From NCBI GenBank assembly GCA_035630295.1, contig DASQKY010000043.1, positions 1-64,000 on the forward strand: a stretch of 64,000 nt of DNA, read 5' to 3'. Of the stretch, positions 1-7,387 are shown in pieces. The position numbers were made by a program, and so were the translations under genes. The stretch is from Acidimicrobiales bacterium. GTDB taxonomy: Bacteria; Actinomycetota; Acidimicrobiia; Acidimicrobiales; Iamiaceae. How positions within the stretch are numbered: the stretch's first letter is position 1; every line of letters starts with the position of its first letter. The notes beneath the pieces were generated by a model. It was not told where the DNA came from. It saw only the letters and a program-made list of their open reading frames with translations, and searched no databases.

Positions 1-1310
1 GGTCCTTGCACAGCACGGTGCGCTGCGCCTGGTCGTTGAGCTTGAGGTGCACAGTCGACGGTGAAGTCGCGCCGGCGCTCCTGCGCGCGCTTGATGAACT
101 CGCCGCGCAGCCGGGCCCGGGTCGTCTGCGGCGGCACCGACTTGGCCCGGAAGACGGCCGGGTCGGTGGTCACCCGGCTCACCGCGTCGCGCCGCTGGAG
201 CAGGTAGAACAGACCACGGCCGCGGTGGATGTCGTGGTAGGCGAGGTCGAGCTGGGCGATCCGCGGGTCGCCCCACGCCAGCCCGTGTCGCTCGCGGTAC
301 CGCTCGATCAGCGTGTACTTCATCACCCAGTCGAGCTCTCGCTCGACCAGCGAGAGGTCGCCGGACTCCACGGCCTTCAGCCCCCGCTCCCACAGGTCGA
401 GGACCTGGGAGATCACCGGGGTGGCGAGACTCCGGCGGTCGACGAAGTCTCGCGCCCGGGTCAGGTACTCGGACTGGATCTCCAGGGCGCTCGCCTCGCG
501 GCCGTTGACCAGCCGGACCCGGCGGCGCCCGGTCATGTCGTGGGAGATCTCGCGGATGGCGCGGATCGGGTTCTCGAGGGTGAGGTCGCGCATCACCACC
601 CCCTCCTCGATCATCCGCAGCACCAGGTCGGTGGAGGCGACCTTGAGCAGGGTCGTGGTCTCGCTCATGTTCGAGTCGCCGACGATCACGTGCAGCCGCC
701 GGTACCGCTCGGCGTCGGCGTGCGGCTCGTCGCGGGTGTTGATGATCGGCCGGGACCGCGTGGTGGCGCTGGAGACGCCCTCCCAGATGTGCTCGGCTCG
801 CTGGCTGACCGCGAAGACCGTGCCGCGCGGCGTCTGCAGCACCTTGCCGGCGCCGCACACGATCTGCCGGCTGACGAGGAACGGGATCAGCACGTCGGCA
901 AGCCGGCCGAACTCGCCCTGCCGCGTCACCAGGTAGTTCTCGTGGCAGCCGTAGGAGTTGCCGGCCGAGTCGGTGTTGTTCTTGAACAGGTAGATGTCGC
1001 CCCGGATGCCCTCGTCGCGGAGGCGGGCCTCGGCGCTGCCCAGGAGCTGCTCCAGGATGCGCTCCCCGGCCTTGTCGTGGACCACCACGTCGTGGACCGA
1101 GTCGCACTCCGGGGTGGCGTACTCGGGGTGGCTGCCCACATCGAGGTACAGGCGGGCCCCGTTGGCCAGGAACACGTTGGAGCTGCGGCCCCAGGAGACG
1201 ACCCGCCGGAACAGGTAGCGGGCCACCTCGTCGGGGCTGAGCCGGCGCTGGCCCCGCGAGACGCAGGTGACGCCGTACTCGTTCTCCAACCCGTAGATCC
1301 GCTTGTCCAC
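1..1310 (-). CDS. pafA: Pup-protein ligase PafA (3' end cut by window; apparent frameshift near the end)
   Basis: PafA joins the C-terminal glutamate of Pup to substrate lysines using ATP, marking proteins for the mycobacterial-type proteasome. The translation starts [16 protein letters not shown] and carries the glutamine-synthetase-like core of the Pup ligase family: the acidic N-terminal ETP site, a HPEYATPEC motif, [16 protein letters not shown], and [13 protein letters not shown]. It lacks the insertion loop seen in Dop. The GTG start at 1310 follows a TAGGGT box by 6 bases, so the mRNA is probably leaderless. Near positions 50-55 the frame breaks: after DFTVD the conserved C-terminal continuation ([16 protein letters not shown]) is encoded in another minus-strand frame, as if two bases were lost. 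It lies apart from the other proteasome genes because a NACHT-gene insert separates them. Family assignment is certain; whether the frameshift is real or a sequence error is not. Confidence 0.93.
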   Translation of the reverse strand, partial: MDKRIYGLENEYGVTCVSRGQRRLSPDEVARYLFRRVVSWGRSSNVFLANGARLYLDVGSHPEYATPECDSVHDVVVHDKAGERILEQLLGSAEARLRDEGIRGDIYLFKNNTDSAGNSYGCHENYLVTRQGEFGRLADVLIPFLVSRQIVCGAGKVLQTPRGTVFAVSQRAEHIWEGVSSATTRSRPIINTRDEPHADAERYRRLHVIVGDSNMSETTTLLKVASTDLVLRMIEEGVVMRDLTLENPIRAIREISHDMTGRRRVRLVNGREASALEIQSEYLTRARDFVDRRSLATPVISQVLDLWERGLKAVESGDLSLVERELDWVMKYTLIERYRERHGLAWGDPRIAQLDLAYHDIHRGRGLFYLLQRRDAVSRVTTDPAVFRAKSVPPQTTRARLRGEFIKRAQERRRDFTVDCAPQAQRPGAAHRAVQG

Positions 1311-1316
1311 GCGCGC

Positions 1317-1322
1317 ACCCTA
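1317..1322 (-). promoter_or_regulatory. Putative -10 box (TAGGGT) of leaderless pafA promoter
   Basis: Minus-strand TAGGGT lies 6 bases before the pafA GTG. The same spacing recurs before many genes here, consistent with transcription starting at or next to the start codon. No clear -35 box is visible. Confidence 0.5.
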
Positions 1323-1386
1323 CCGGCGCCCCTCCCACCCCGGGCCGACCTCCTCATCGGCCGCAGCGGCCGCCCAATTCAACTTG

Positions 1387-1432
1387 TTCTGAGGTGTCAC
1401 CGCTCCTGGTCATATGCGGTGGCGCCTCAGAA
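1387..1432. repeat. Palindromic repeat, copy 1 (46 bp)
   Basis: Near-perfect inverted repeat: left arm 1387-1403 and right arm 1416-1432 match at 15 of 17 positions, and the two mismatches are G-T pairs, so an RNA hairpin would be fully paired. The right arm contains GTGGCGCCTCAGAA, shared with three other copies at 4545-4587, 16864-16909 and 16935-16980, all in the same orientation. It lies between the pafA promoter and the NACHT gene. Confidence 0.85.
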
Positions 1433-1754
1433 GCCCCCGTGTCAGGGAGCTGGCCTTTCCTGGGGCACCAAGGCGCTGATCTGTTCGCGGCGTTCAGAAT
1501 CGGGTGACCGAGACATTGCTACGGCCGTCTGCCACCACTCTTCTCTAGCTGGAGGCAAGGGGTTCGGGCCCCGTCGGGGTGCCGGCTACGGAGCCCTGGC
1601 GCCCCTGTCCAGGGGATCCCGCCAGGTCACCGATGGCGGCCTGACCGGCTGGTTCGCGATCCCATTTGCTCGTGTCGTAGGCTGCCGCCAGCAGGAAACG
1701 GGGAGAGGCATGGGGGAGAGGTATGAGGGCAGACGCCAGTAGAAGGTGGTCCGC
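1433..1754 (+). other. Intergenic leader region upstream of the NACHT gene
   Basis: About 320 bases without a supported gene, of visibly lower GC than the flanks. A TAGGCT box at 1678-1683 could be a -10 element, but no matching -35 is clear. Two tiny open frames sit just before the NACHT gene: ATG 1710-1742 (10 residues) and ATG 1723-1758 (11 residues); the latter overlaps the NACHT start by ATGA. They could be leader peptides or chance. No tRNA or transposase fragment was seen. Confidence 0.4.
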
Positions 1755-4436
1755 ATGAGCGATCGGTTGCTAACCGTAGTCATCACGTTGGCGGTCGCGC
1801 CTGTGTGCTATCTCGTCGCCCGCCGCCTGGGAGCGTTTCTGCAGAGGCATGCGTTGTTCGCCTTCGATGCAGTCACGTGGGCCATCGGCCGCGTTTTGCG
1901 TCGGAGTATGTCCAGGCGGGCGAGCTTCCGCCGGTACTGCCGTGTGGTGCTCGCTCGCCCGCAGTCGCGATACTTGCACGTGCCGGGGCGAAACCAGATC
2001 TCCTTGGAGACCGATGACATCTTCGTACCCCTGACCGTTTCCTCGACTTCGACCTCGCAGCGAGATCACGTCGAGTACCTCTACTCGTTGCTCAACGAGC
2101 CCGACTCGGCGAGGTTCGTCCAAATCGTCGGAGACCCGGGATCGGGAAAGTCGTCATTGGTGAAGCACATCTTCAGGGCGGCGTGCTCGCAGTCGAAGGT
2201 CGGTTCGGGGCGATGGGCAAGGAGACACCCGCCGCTGCTGCCCATCGTGATCGAGCTGAAGAGTTTCGTGCCGCCGACGGACCTGGAGGACTCGGAGCTG
2301 GCTGATTGGGCCCTGTCTGAAGTGCGGCGCCAGGTGACCGATGTCCACGGCTTCGCCATGGGAACGCTCTTCGAAAGCAGCTCGACCGGAGACGGTCTCC
2401 TCGTCCTCTTGGATGGTCTGGACGAGGTGTCGTCCGACCGTTACCGACCCACCTCCCAGGCGATCCTCGGGCTGTGCCGCCTGCTCTCCAACCGATCACC
2501 CAGGAACAAGGTCGTGATGACGATGCGTAGCCAGTTCCACTCGCAGATTCGGGAGGACTTCGATCAGACCTTCGTCGTCACGTGGGAGATCCAACCGTTT
2601 AACCCCTCAGACATCATCCGATTCCTAAGAGCATGGCCATTCAAGAGCGATGCCTCGGGTCAGATTCTACGAATCTATGCCGAACTCACCGATCGCCCCA
2701 CCTTGCGGGAGATGTGCAGTAACCCGTTGGTCCTGGCCATGTACGTCGCCAATGACCAGGCGACGGACAAGACGGCGTCGCCTGGCACCAGGACCGAGTT
2801 CTACGCCCAAGTGCTTGAGGAACTACTCGTGGCCAGACGGAGTCGGCAGGTCGGCCAGTCGGCCCGCCAGGCCCTACGGCTAAGACGGGAGGCGTTCCTG
2901 GGCCGGATCGCGAGGAACAACCTGGCGGACGAAGGGCAGCCCGCCAACGTCATCAGCTGGGCTGACGCCATTGAGACGATGGTGCAGATGGAGGGCTGCC
3001 TCGAGTCTGATGCCGAGAGGCGACTGCTGGAACTCTGCAAGGAGACGGGGGTGCTCGGTGTCGAGCGGCTCAACGAGTCACTACGGTTCATTCACCTGAC
3101 CTTCTGCGAGTTTCTGGCCGCAAAGGAGTATGCGCTCGGGCGCGTCAATGGCTGGCCGGAACTCGTGGTATCGCACAATGACTTCGTCCGGTCCAAGTTC
3201 CCACAGGTCAGGAGCCGATTGGTCGAGGTCGTCCCCTTCGCCGTAGCGTTGCTGCCCCCGTCACAGCGCGATGTTGCCCTCGGAGAAGTCTGGGCGATCG
3301 GCCAGCAAGGGGTGATGGGCCGTTGCCTCCTCGAGACGCAGCTCTACTCCAACCCGCTGTGGATCGAGTACGTGGAGGCCGAGCTGCAGTTCCTCAGCCA
3401 GATGGACGAGGCCCCCGAGGTCCAGATCGAGTGGCTGCGTCGGCTTCACCTGCTGAACGTCACCCTCATCGACTACGCCGATTGGTGCGTCGTTGCCGAG
3501 CGTCGGCCGGAGATTGACGGGGAGGAAGTCTTGGCCCGACTCGTCACCCTTCGCGTCGATCAGTTCAACAAGGTGTTCGCGTCGTACGCCTCGACGGATG
3601 CGGCTGCTGCGTTTCGGCTCTCCGAACGTTTGGGGATCAACCTCGTGAAGGAGAGACCTGACATAGTTGTGGACCAGATGGCGGATGCCCTCTTCGTCCT
3701 GTTCTGTCGTCAGAAGGCGGCGGAAGTCGTCGGTGATGACCAGTTGCTGTGGACCTGGGTCTTTGCCGAGGCGACCGCTCGGGTGGGTGAGAGCCAGATT
3801 CTGATGATGGACGCCGACACCCCCGAGTGGATGCTGAGGCGCGCAAGGCGGGTGACGAGGTCTCGGCGTTGGTACCCGGTTCGTCCCTCGCTCCGGCGAT
3901 TCGTTATGGCGACGGTGGCATTCTCGGTGCGCAATCGTCTGCAGCGCCTCGGGGTCATCGTTGACGCGTGGAAGCGACGCTATGGACGCCCGTCGCTTGC
4001 CGAGAGCGCCTTGACCGTCGCCCTGGATGAGGCGGAGCAGCCAAGATGGTTGCGCGACCTTTCCGCCTTCTACGACTTCCGCCCACCTGGTCGCCAGCGA
4101 CTGCGGGAAGCGGTCATCGTGCTCCTTGCTGTGCTCGTCATCGTGGTCTATCTGGTATCGGAAACCTTCCTCTTTGTCGTGCCCTCGCCCCTCGCCATCT
4201 GGGTTGTGGCTTCCAGTGTCGTGATCCTGTTGACGTATCCAGGAGCCCGACGCGAGATCTACTTCGGGGTCGTGACCGGGATGTCCTTCAATCGGTACCG
4301 CACGCGACACGAGCGCTACGTGCCCGGCCGTCTCCTGATCCCGATCCTGGACCGCTCGGTCAACGAGCACATTAAACAGGCGCGGAGAGAGCGCGCCCAT
4401 CGTTCGGTGGAGCCGTGGCGAAGCACTGGTGGGTGA
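1755..4436 (+). CDS. NACHT-type STAND NTPase with terminal membrane segments (putative defence protein)
   Basis: 893-residue protein. A hydrophobic helix spans about residues 7-27. The NTPase module has Walker A GDPGSGKS (126-133) and a Walker B/acidic motif LLVLLDGLDE ending at D223-E224, the D-G-L-D-E form typical of NACHT ATPases. A helical region follows, then two hydrophobic segments at about residues 783-835 and a basic tail. Bacterial NACHT proteins are known as anti-phage STAND ATPases, so defence is the likely role (inference); no known effector domain was recognised. ATG 1755 is chosen because AGAAGG lies 8 bases upstream; GTG 1746 would abut that box. The gene has lower GC than its neighbours, runs against the surrounding minus-strand genes, and is bracketed by palindromic repeats, all suggesting horizontal acquisition. 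NTPase call is strong; function is inferred. Confidence 0.8.
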   Translation: MSDRLLTVVITLAVAPVCYLVARRLGAFLQRHALFAFDAVTWAIGRVLRRSMSRRASFRRYCRVVLARPQSRYLHVPGRNQISLETDDIFVPLTVSSTSTSQRDHVEYLYSLLNEPDSARFVQIVGDPGSGKSSLVKHIFRAACSQSKVGSGRWARRHPPLLPIVIELKSFVPPTDLEDSELADWALSEVRRQVTDVHGFAMGTLFESSSTGDGLLVLLDGLDEVSSDRYRPTSQAILGLCRLLSNRSPRNKVVMTMRSQFHSQIREDFDQTFVVTWEIQPFNPSDIIRFLRAWPFKSDASGQILRIYAELTDRPTLREMCSNPLVLAMYVANDQATDKTASPGTRTEFYAQVLEELLVARRSRQVGQSARQALRLRREAFLGRIARNNLADEGQPANVISWADAIETMVQMEGCLESDAERRLLELCKETGVLGVERLNESLRFIHLTFCEFLAAKEYALGRVNGWPELVVSHNDFVRSKFPQVRSRLVEVVPFAVALLPPSQRDVALGEVWAIGQQGVMGRCLLETQLYSNPLWIEYVEAELQFLSQMDEAPEVQIEWLRRLHLLNVTLIDYADWCVVAERRPEIDGEEVLARLVTLRVDQFNKVFASYASTDAAAAFRLSERLGINLVKERPDIVVDQMADALFVLFCRQKAAEVVGDDQLLWTWVFAEATARVGESQILMMDADTPEWMLRRARRVTRSRRWYPVRPSLRRFVMATVAFSVRNRLQRLGVIVDAWKRRYGRPSLAESALTVALDEAEQPRWLRDLSAFYDFRPPGRQRLREAVIVLLAVLVIVVYLVSETFLFVVPSPLAIWVVASSVVILLTYPGARREIYFGVVTGMSFNRYRTRHERYVPGRLLIPILDRSVNEHIKQARRERAHRSVEPWRSTGG

Positions 4437-4448
4437 ACAAGCCGTCGT

Positions 4449-4466
4449 ACGTCGGTTCACCGACGT
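4449..4466 (+). terminator. Candidate intrinsic terminator of the NACHT gene
   Basis: A perfect 7-bp stem (ACGTCGG / CCGACGT) with TTCA loop starts 13 bases after the NACHT stop and is followed by TTG. The T run is short, so termination strength is uncertain. Confidence 0.45.
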
Positions 4467-4544
4467 TTGCAGGCCTCGAACGGGATAGTCCCCGATTGTG
4501 CCTGGGACGGTGGCGATGGGACCCATCGTCGAAACCGGTCTCCA

Positions 4545-4587
4545 TTCTGAGGCCCTGGCCATAGGTGTGGGCCGTGGCGCCTCAGAA
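4545..4587. repeat. Palindromic repeat, copy 2 (43 bp)
   Basis: Starts TTCTGAGG and ends GTGGCGCCTCAGAA, like copy 1, but is 3 bases shorter with a less perfect left arm. It ends 5 bases before the azlD stop codon and so marks the right edge of the NACHT insert. Confidence 0.8.
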
Positions 4588-4591
4588 TGGA

Positions 4592-4895
4592 TCAGATGAG
4601 AGCGCGGACGAGGGCGGTGGTGGCACAGGTGGCGGTGACCACCACCAGGAAGGGGGCGCGGCGCCACTGGGCGAGGACGGCGACGGCCGGGCCGGGCAGG
4701 CGGGCGTCGAGCACGAGGCGCCGGCCGTCGGTGAGCACCTGGAGGGCAATGAGGGCAGCCAGCAGGGCCACCGGCAGCAGCCCGGCCACCCGTTGGACCC
4801 CGGGGGTCGGCCAGCACCCGTTCGGGGACCGACAGGCCGGCCACCTTGAGCAGGTAGCAGGCCGCCGAGCCGGCCAGCACCGCGGTCCACATCAT
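4592..4895 (-). pseudogene. azlD: AzlD-like branched-chain amino acid exporter subunit, frameshifted
   Basis: AzlD is the small membrane partner of AzlC in branched-chain amino acid export. The N-terminal half (MMWTAVLAGSAACYLLKVAG, then VPERVLADPR) and the C-terminal half (starting VAGLLPVALLAALIALQ) lie in different frames. They join if one G is removed from the run near 4799-4805. About 100 residues in total, the usual size for this family. The start ATG at 4895 overlaps the azlC stop as ATGA, showing an original azlC-azlD operon. The frameshift lies in a homopolymer, so a sequencing error is as likely as true decay. Confidence 0.6.
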
Positions 4896-5467
4896 CCCGC
4901 CCCCCGGCGGAGGTCGGCGGCCACCGCCACCGCGGCGGCCAGCAGGACGGGGACGCCGGCCTGGGCCACGGTCCACGGCTCCCGGCCCCGGAGGCGGGGG
5001 GCCAGCAGGGCCACGAAGGCGGCCGGCCCGGCCACGTCCAGGCCCAGGGCGCCGGGGTCGTCCTGGGCCGCCCCCATGGCCGCTCTCGTCGATGACCAGG
5101 TGGGCGGCGGCCAGCCGCCGGCGCCCCCCGGACCTGGAGCAGGGGCGAGAGCCGCAGCCCAGAAGGCGTTGCGCGCCCCCAGCAGGACGGTGGTGGCCGC
5201 CCCGGCCAGGGGGTGGCCCCCGCCGGCCACCGTGCCCACCATGGCGAACTGCGACCCGCCGGTGAACATGAGCACGCTCAGGGCGCAGGCCTGGGCGGGC
5301 GACAGCCCGGCGGCCACCGCCACCGCACCGAACGAGGTGCCGTAGGCCCCGGTCACCGCCCCGATGGCCACCGCGTCGCGGAGGACGGTCCGCCGCTCCC
5401 CTGCCGGGACGGCGCTGGGCGGCCGGCCTCCCCGCCGGCCGGGTGGCTCAGGCGTCGGGTTCGTCAC
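4892..5467 (-). pseudogene. azlC: AzlC-like branched-chain amino acid exporter subunit, with local frameshifts
   Basis: The N-terminal half is a clear AzlC protein (GAYGTSFGAVAVAAGLSPAQ, then LSVLMFTGGSQFA and LLGARNAF) and the end also fits (DDPGALGLDVAGPAAF). Between them one frame gives an alanine/glycine/proline-rich stretch, while the expected family sequence can be recovered by switching frame near 5160 (LRLSPLLQVRG), near 5127 (RRLAAAHLVIDES) and back near 5083 (AAMGAAQDD). The three shifts add to a whole codon, so the frame stays open overall. The start is taken as GTG 5467, overlapping the end of prcA. Either three true indels in a dying gene or errors in extremely GC-rich sequence would explain this. 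The family call is firm; intactness is doubtful. Confidence 0.6.
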
Positions 5468-6305
5468 CCTCGAGGGGCTCGTCGCCGTCGGGCTCGGAGG
5501 CCGGCGCACCGGCGGCGTCGGGTCCGGGGGCTCCGGCCGACCCTTCGGCCCGGCCCTGGCCCGAGGTCTCGTCGTCGGCCCCGGCGCCGCCGCCGGTGTC
5601 GTCGGCCTCGGCCGGCGCGGCGGGGGTGCTGGCCAGGGCGGCGGTGATCTCGTCGTCGGTGAGGCGGCGGAAGGCCCGGCGGGTGCCGTTGCGGTCCAGC
5701 ACCGCGGCCTCCACCTCGCCGGCCGACAGGGTGCGGTCCGGGCCGGCCAGGGCGCCCATCGCGGCGGCCAGCACTTCGACGGTGGTGGCGCCGGTGTCGT
5801 GGGCGGCCTCGAAGCGGCCGGCGATGGCCTCGGCGTCGCCGCCCAGCACGGCCCGGGACGGCTCGTCGATGACGGTGCCGTCGTAGAGGATGTGGAAGAT
5901 CTGGTCGCCGGCGGCCTCGTGGCCCACCTCGGCCACCAGGATCTCGACCTCCAGCGGCTTCATCTCGTGGGTGAAGACCTGGCCCAGGGCCTGGGCGTAG
6001 GCGTTGGCCAGGCTGCGGGCATCGACGTCCTCGCGGCTGTAGGAGTAGCCCTTGAGGTCGGCGTGGCGCACCCCGGCCACCCGGAGCTGGTCGAACTCGT
6101 TGTAGCGCCCCACCCCGGCGAAGGCGATGCGGTCGTAGATCTCGCTGATCTTGCGCAGGGTGGCCGACGGGTTCTCGGCGCACAGCAGGATGCCGTCGGA
6201 GCAGATGGCGGCGATGAGGCTGCGTCCCCGGGCGATGCCCTTGCGGGCGTAGTCGGCCCGGTCCTTCATCACCTGTTCCGGTGCGACGTAGAAGGGCATG
6301 CTCAT
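5448..6305 (-). CDS. prcA: Proteasome subunit alpha
   Basis: 285 residues. Alpha subunits form the outer heptameric rings of the 20S core and the gate on which the Mpa ATPase docks. The sequence starts MSMPFYVAPEQVMKDRADYA, the usual actinobacterial alpha N-terminus, and has the N-terminal nucleophile hydrolase fold without a catalytic threonine. The last 60 or so residues form an acidic Ala/Gly/Asp/Glu-rich tail ending EGDEPDA, longer than the core fold needs. The ATG at 6305 overlaps the prcB stop as ATGA, so both are translated together. Downstream, azlC starts within its last 20 bases. Confidence 0.97.
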   Translation of the reverse strand: MSMPFYVAPEQVMKDRADYARKGIARGRSLIAAICSDGILLCAENPSATLRKISEIYDRIAFAGVGRYNEFDQLRVAGVRHADLKGYSYSREDVDARSLANAYAQALGQVFTHEMKPLEVEILVAEVGHEAAGDQIFHILYDGTVIDEPSRAVLGGDAEAIAGRFEAAHDTGATTVEVLAAAMGALAGPDRTLSAGEVEAAVLDRNGTRRAFRRLTDDEITAALASTPAAPAEADDTGGGAGADDETSGQGRAEGSAGAPGPDAAGAPASEPDGDEPLEGDEPDA

Positions 6306-7141
6306 CGTGCGTCACCACCCGAGATCTGGCCGCCGGCGGGGGCGGTGGTGCCCCGGCTGACCCGCTCGGCCTCCAGCAGGGTGGCGAAGCGCTCGGACAG
6401 CTCGACGTCGGGCACCCGCTGGTAGCCCTGGTCGCTGATGGTGGCCACCACCGGCCAGATGCCCCGCAGGGCATCGGGTCCGCCGGTGGCCGAGTCCTCG
6501 TCCGCCGCCGTCCACAGGGCCCGCAGGGCCAGGTCGACCACCGCGGCCCGGTCCAGCCCGGGCCGGAAGCCCAGCTTCACCACGGTGCCGGCGTGGAGCA
6601 TGCCGGAGCCCGAGGCCGCGTAGTCCTGCTCCTCGTAGCGGCCGCCGGTGACGTCGTACTGGAACAGCCGCCCCGAGCCCCGAGCCAGGTCGTAGCCGGC
6701 GAAGAGGGGCACGACGGCCAGGCCCTGCATGGCCGCCGGCAGGTGGTTGCGCACCATCTGGCTGAGCTGGTTGGCCTTGCCCTCCAGCGACAGGTGCGAG
6801 CCCTCGACCTTCTCGTAGTGCTCGAGCTGGAGCTGGAACAGCGTGACCATCTCGATGGCCGGCCCGGCGGCGCCGGCGATGGCCACCCCGGAGAACCGGT
6901 CGGCCGGGAACACCTTCTCGATGGTGCGGTGGCTGATGAGGTGGCCGGAGGTGGCCCGCCGGTCGCCGGCCATGACCACGCCCTCGGCGTAGCGGACGGC
7001 GACCACGGTGGTGCCGTGCGGGATGCGCAGGGCATCGGCCAACGGGGTGAGCGGGGGTTCCGAGGCCCGGCCGGCGCGGCGCACCAGGCCGGCGAAGTCG
7101 GGGCCCGGGTCGTCGTGGGGACCGAAGAGGGGCAGGGTCAC
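6302..7141 (-). CDS. prcB: Proteasome subunit beta
   Basis: 279 residues. The beta subunit carries the threonine protease active site in the inner rings of the 20S core. A 43-residue propeptide ends in PHG and is cut to expose Thr44 (TTVVAVRYAEGVVMAGDRRA); the conserved GDRRAT and the following lysine region of the Ntn-hydrolase site are present, as is the SGSG motif later. The GTG start at 7141 lies 7 bases after a TAGGGT box, so prcB and prcA may be transcribed from their own leaderless promoter as well as with pup. Confidence 0.97.
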   Translation of the reverse strand: MTLPLFGPHDDPGPDFAGLVRRAGRASEPPLTPLADALRIPHGTTVVAVRYAEGVVMAGDRRATSGHLISHRTIEKVFPADRFSGVAIAGAAGPAIEMVTLFQLQLEHYEKVEGSHLSLEGKANQLSQMVRNHLPAAMQGLAVVPLFAGYDLARGSGRLFQYDVTGGRYEEQDYAASGSGMLHAGTVVKLGFRPGLDRAAVVDLALRALWTAADEDSATGGPDALRGIWPVVATISDQGYQRVPDVELSERFATLLEAERVSRGTTAPAGGQISGGDAR

Positions 7142-7148
7142 GGCGTGG

Positions 7149-7154
7149 ACCCTA
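7149..7154 (-). promoter_or_regulatory. Putative -10 box (TAGGGT) of leaderless prcBA promoter
   Basis: Minus-strand TAGGGT 7 bases before the prcB GTG, in the short gap between pup and prcB. It would allow prcBA expression independent of pup. No clear -35 box. Confidence 0.4.
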
Positions 7155-7162
7155 GCGGCCGT

Positions 7163-7357
7163 CTACTGCCCGCCCTTCTGGACGTAGGAGCGGACGAAGT
7201 CCTCGGCGTTGGTCTCCAGCACGTCATCGATCTCGTCGAGGATGTCGTCGATGTCGGCCTTGATCTCCTCGCCCCGCTCGCTGGGCTGCGGCGCGTCGGC
7301 GACCTCCTCGGCCTCCCGCTGGGGGGCGCTGCGCTTCTTCTGCTCCCGTTCAGCCAT
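7163..7357 (-). CDS. pup: Prokaryotic ubiquitin-like protein Pup
   Basis: 64 residues, highly charged, probably disordered except when bound to Mpa. The C-terminal half holds the helix-forming Mpa-binding stretch ([20 protein letters not shown]) and the protein ends in GGQ. The terminal glutamine means it must be deamidated to glutamate by Dop before PafA can use it. It sits between dop and prcB in the canonical order. Confidence 0.97.
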   Translation of the reverse strand: MAEREQKKRSAPQREAEEVADAPQPSERGEEIKADIDDILDEIDDVLETNAEDFVRSYVQKGGQ

Positions 7358-7387
7358 GTCGCTCTCCGTTGTCTCGACGCCCCCCGG

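Noticed and set aside
6-1742. Plus-strand frame opposite pafA
   Set aside because: Covers a clear PafA gene and reads as low-complexity sequence.
1433-1754. tRNA or other RNA gene in the lower-GC spacer
   Set aside because: No T-loop GGTTCRA motif or cloverleaf stems found.
4514-4528. Palindrome around 4514-4528 as a terminator
   Set aside because: The two arms meet at a single base, so no loop can form.
3261-4976. Minus-strand frame through the NACHT gene
   Set aside because: Begins with the AzlD N-terminus but runs into the wrong frame and then across the NACHT gene; only the first part is real.
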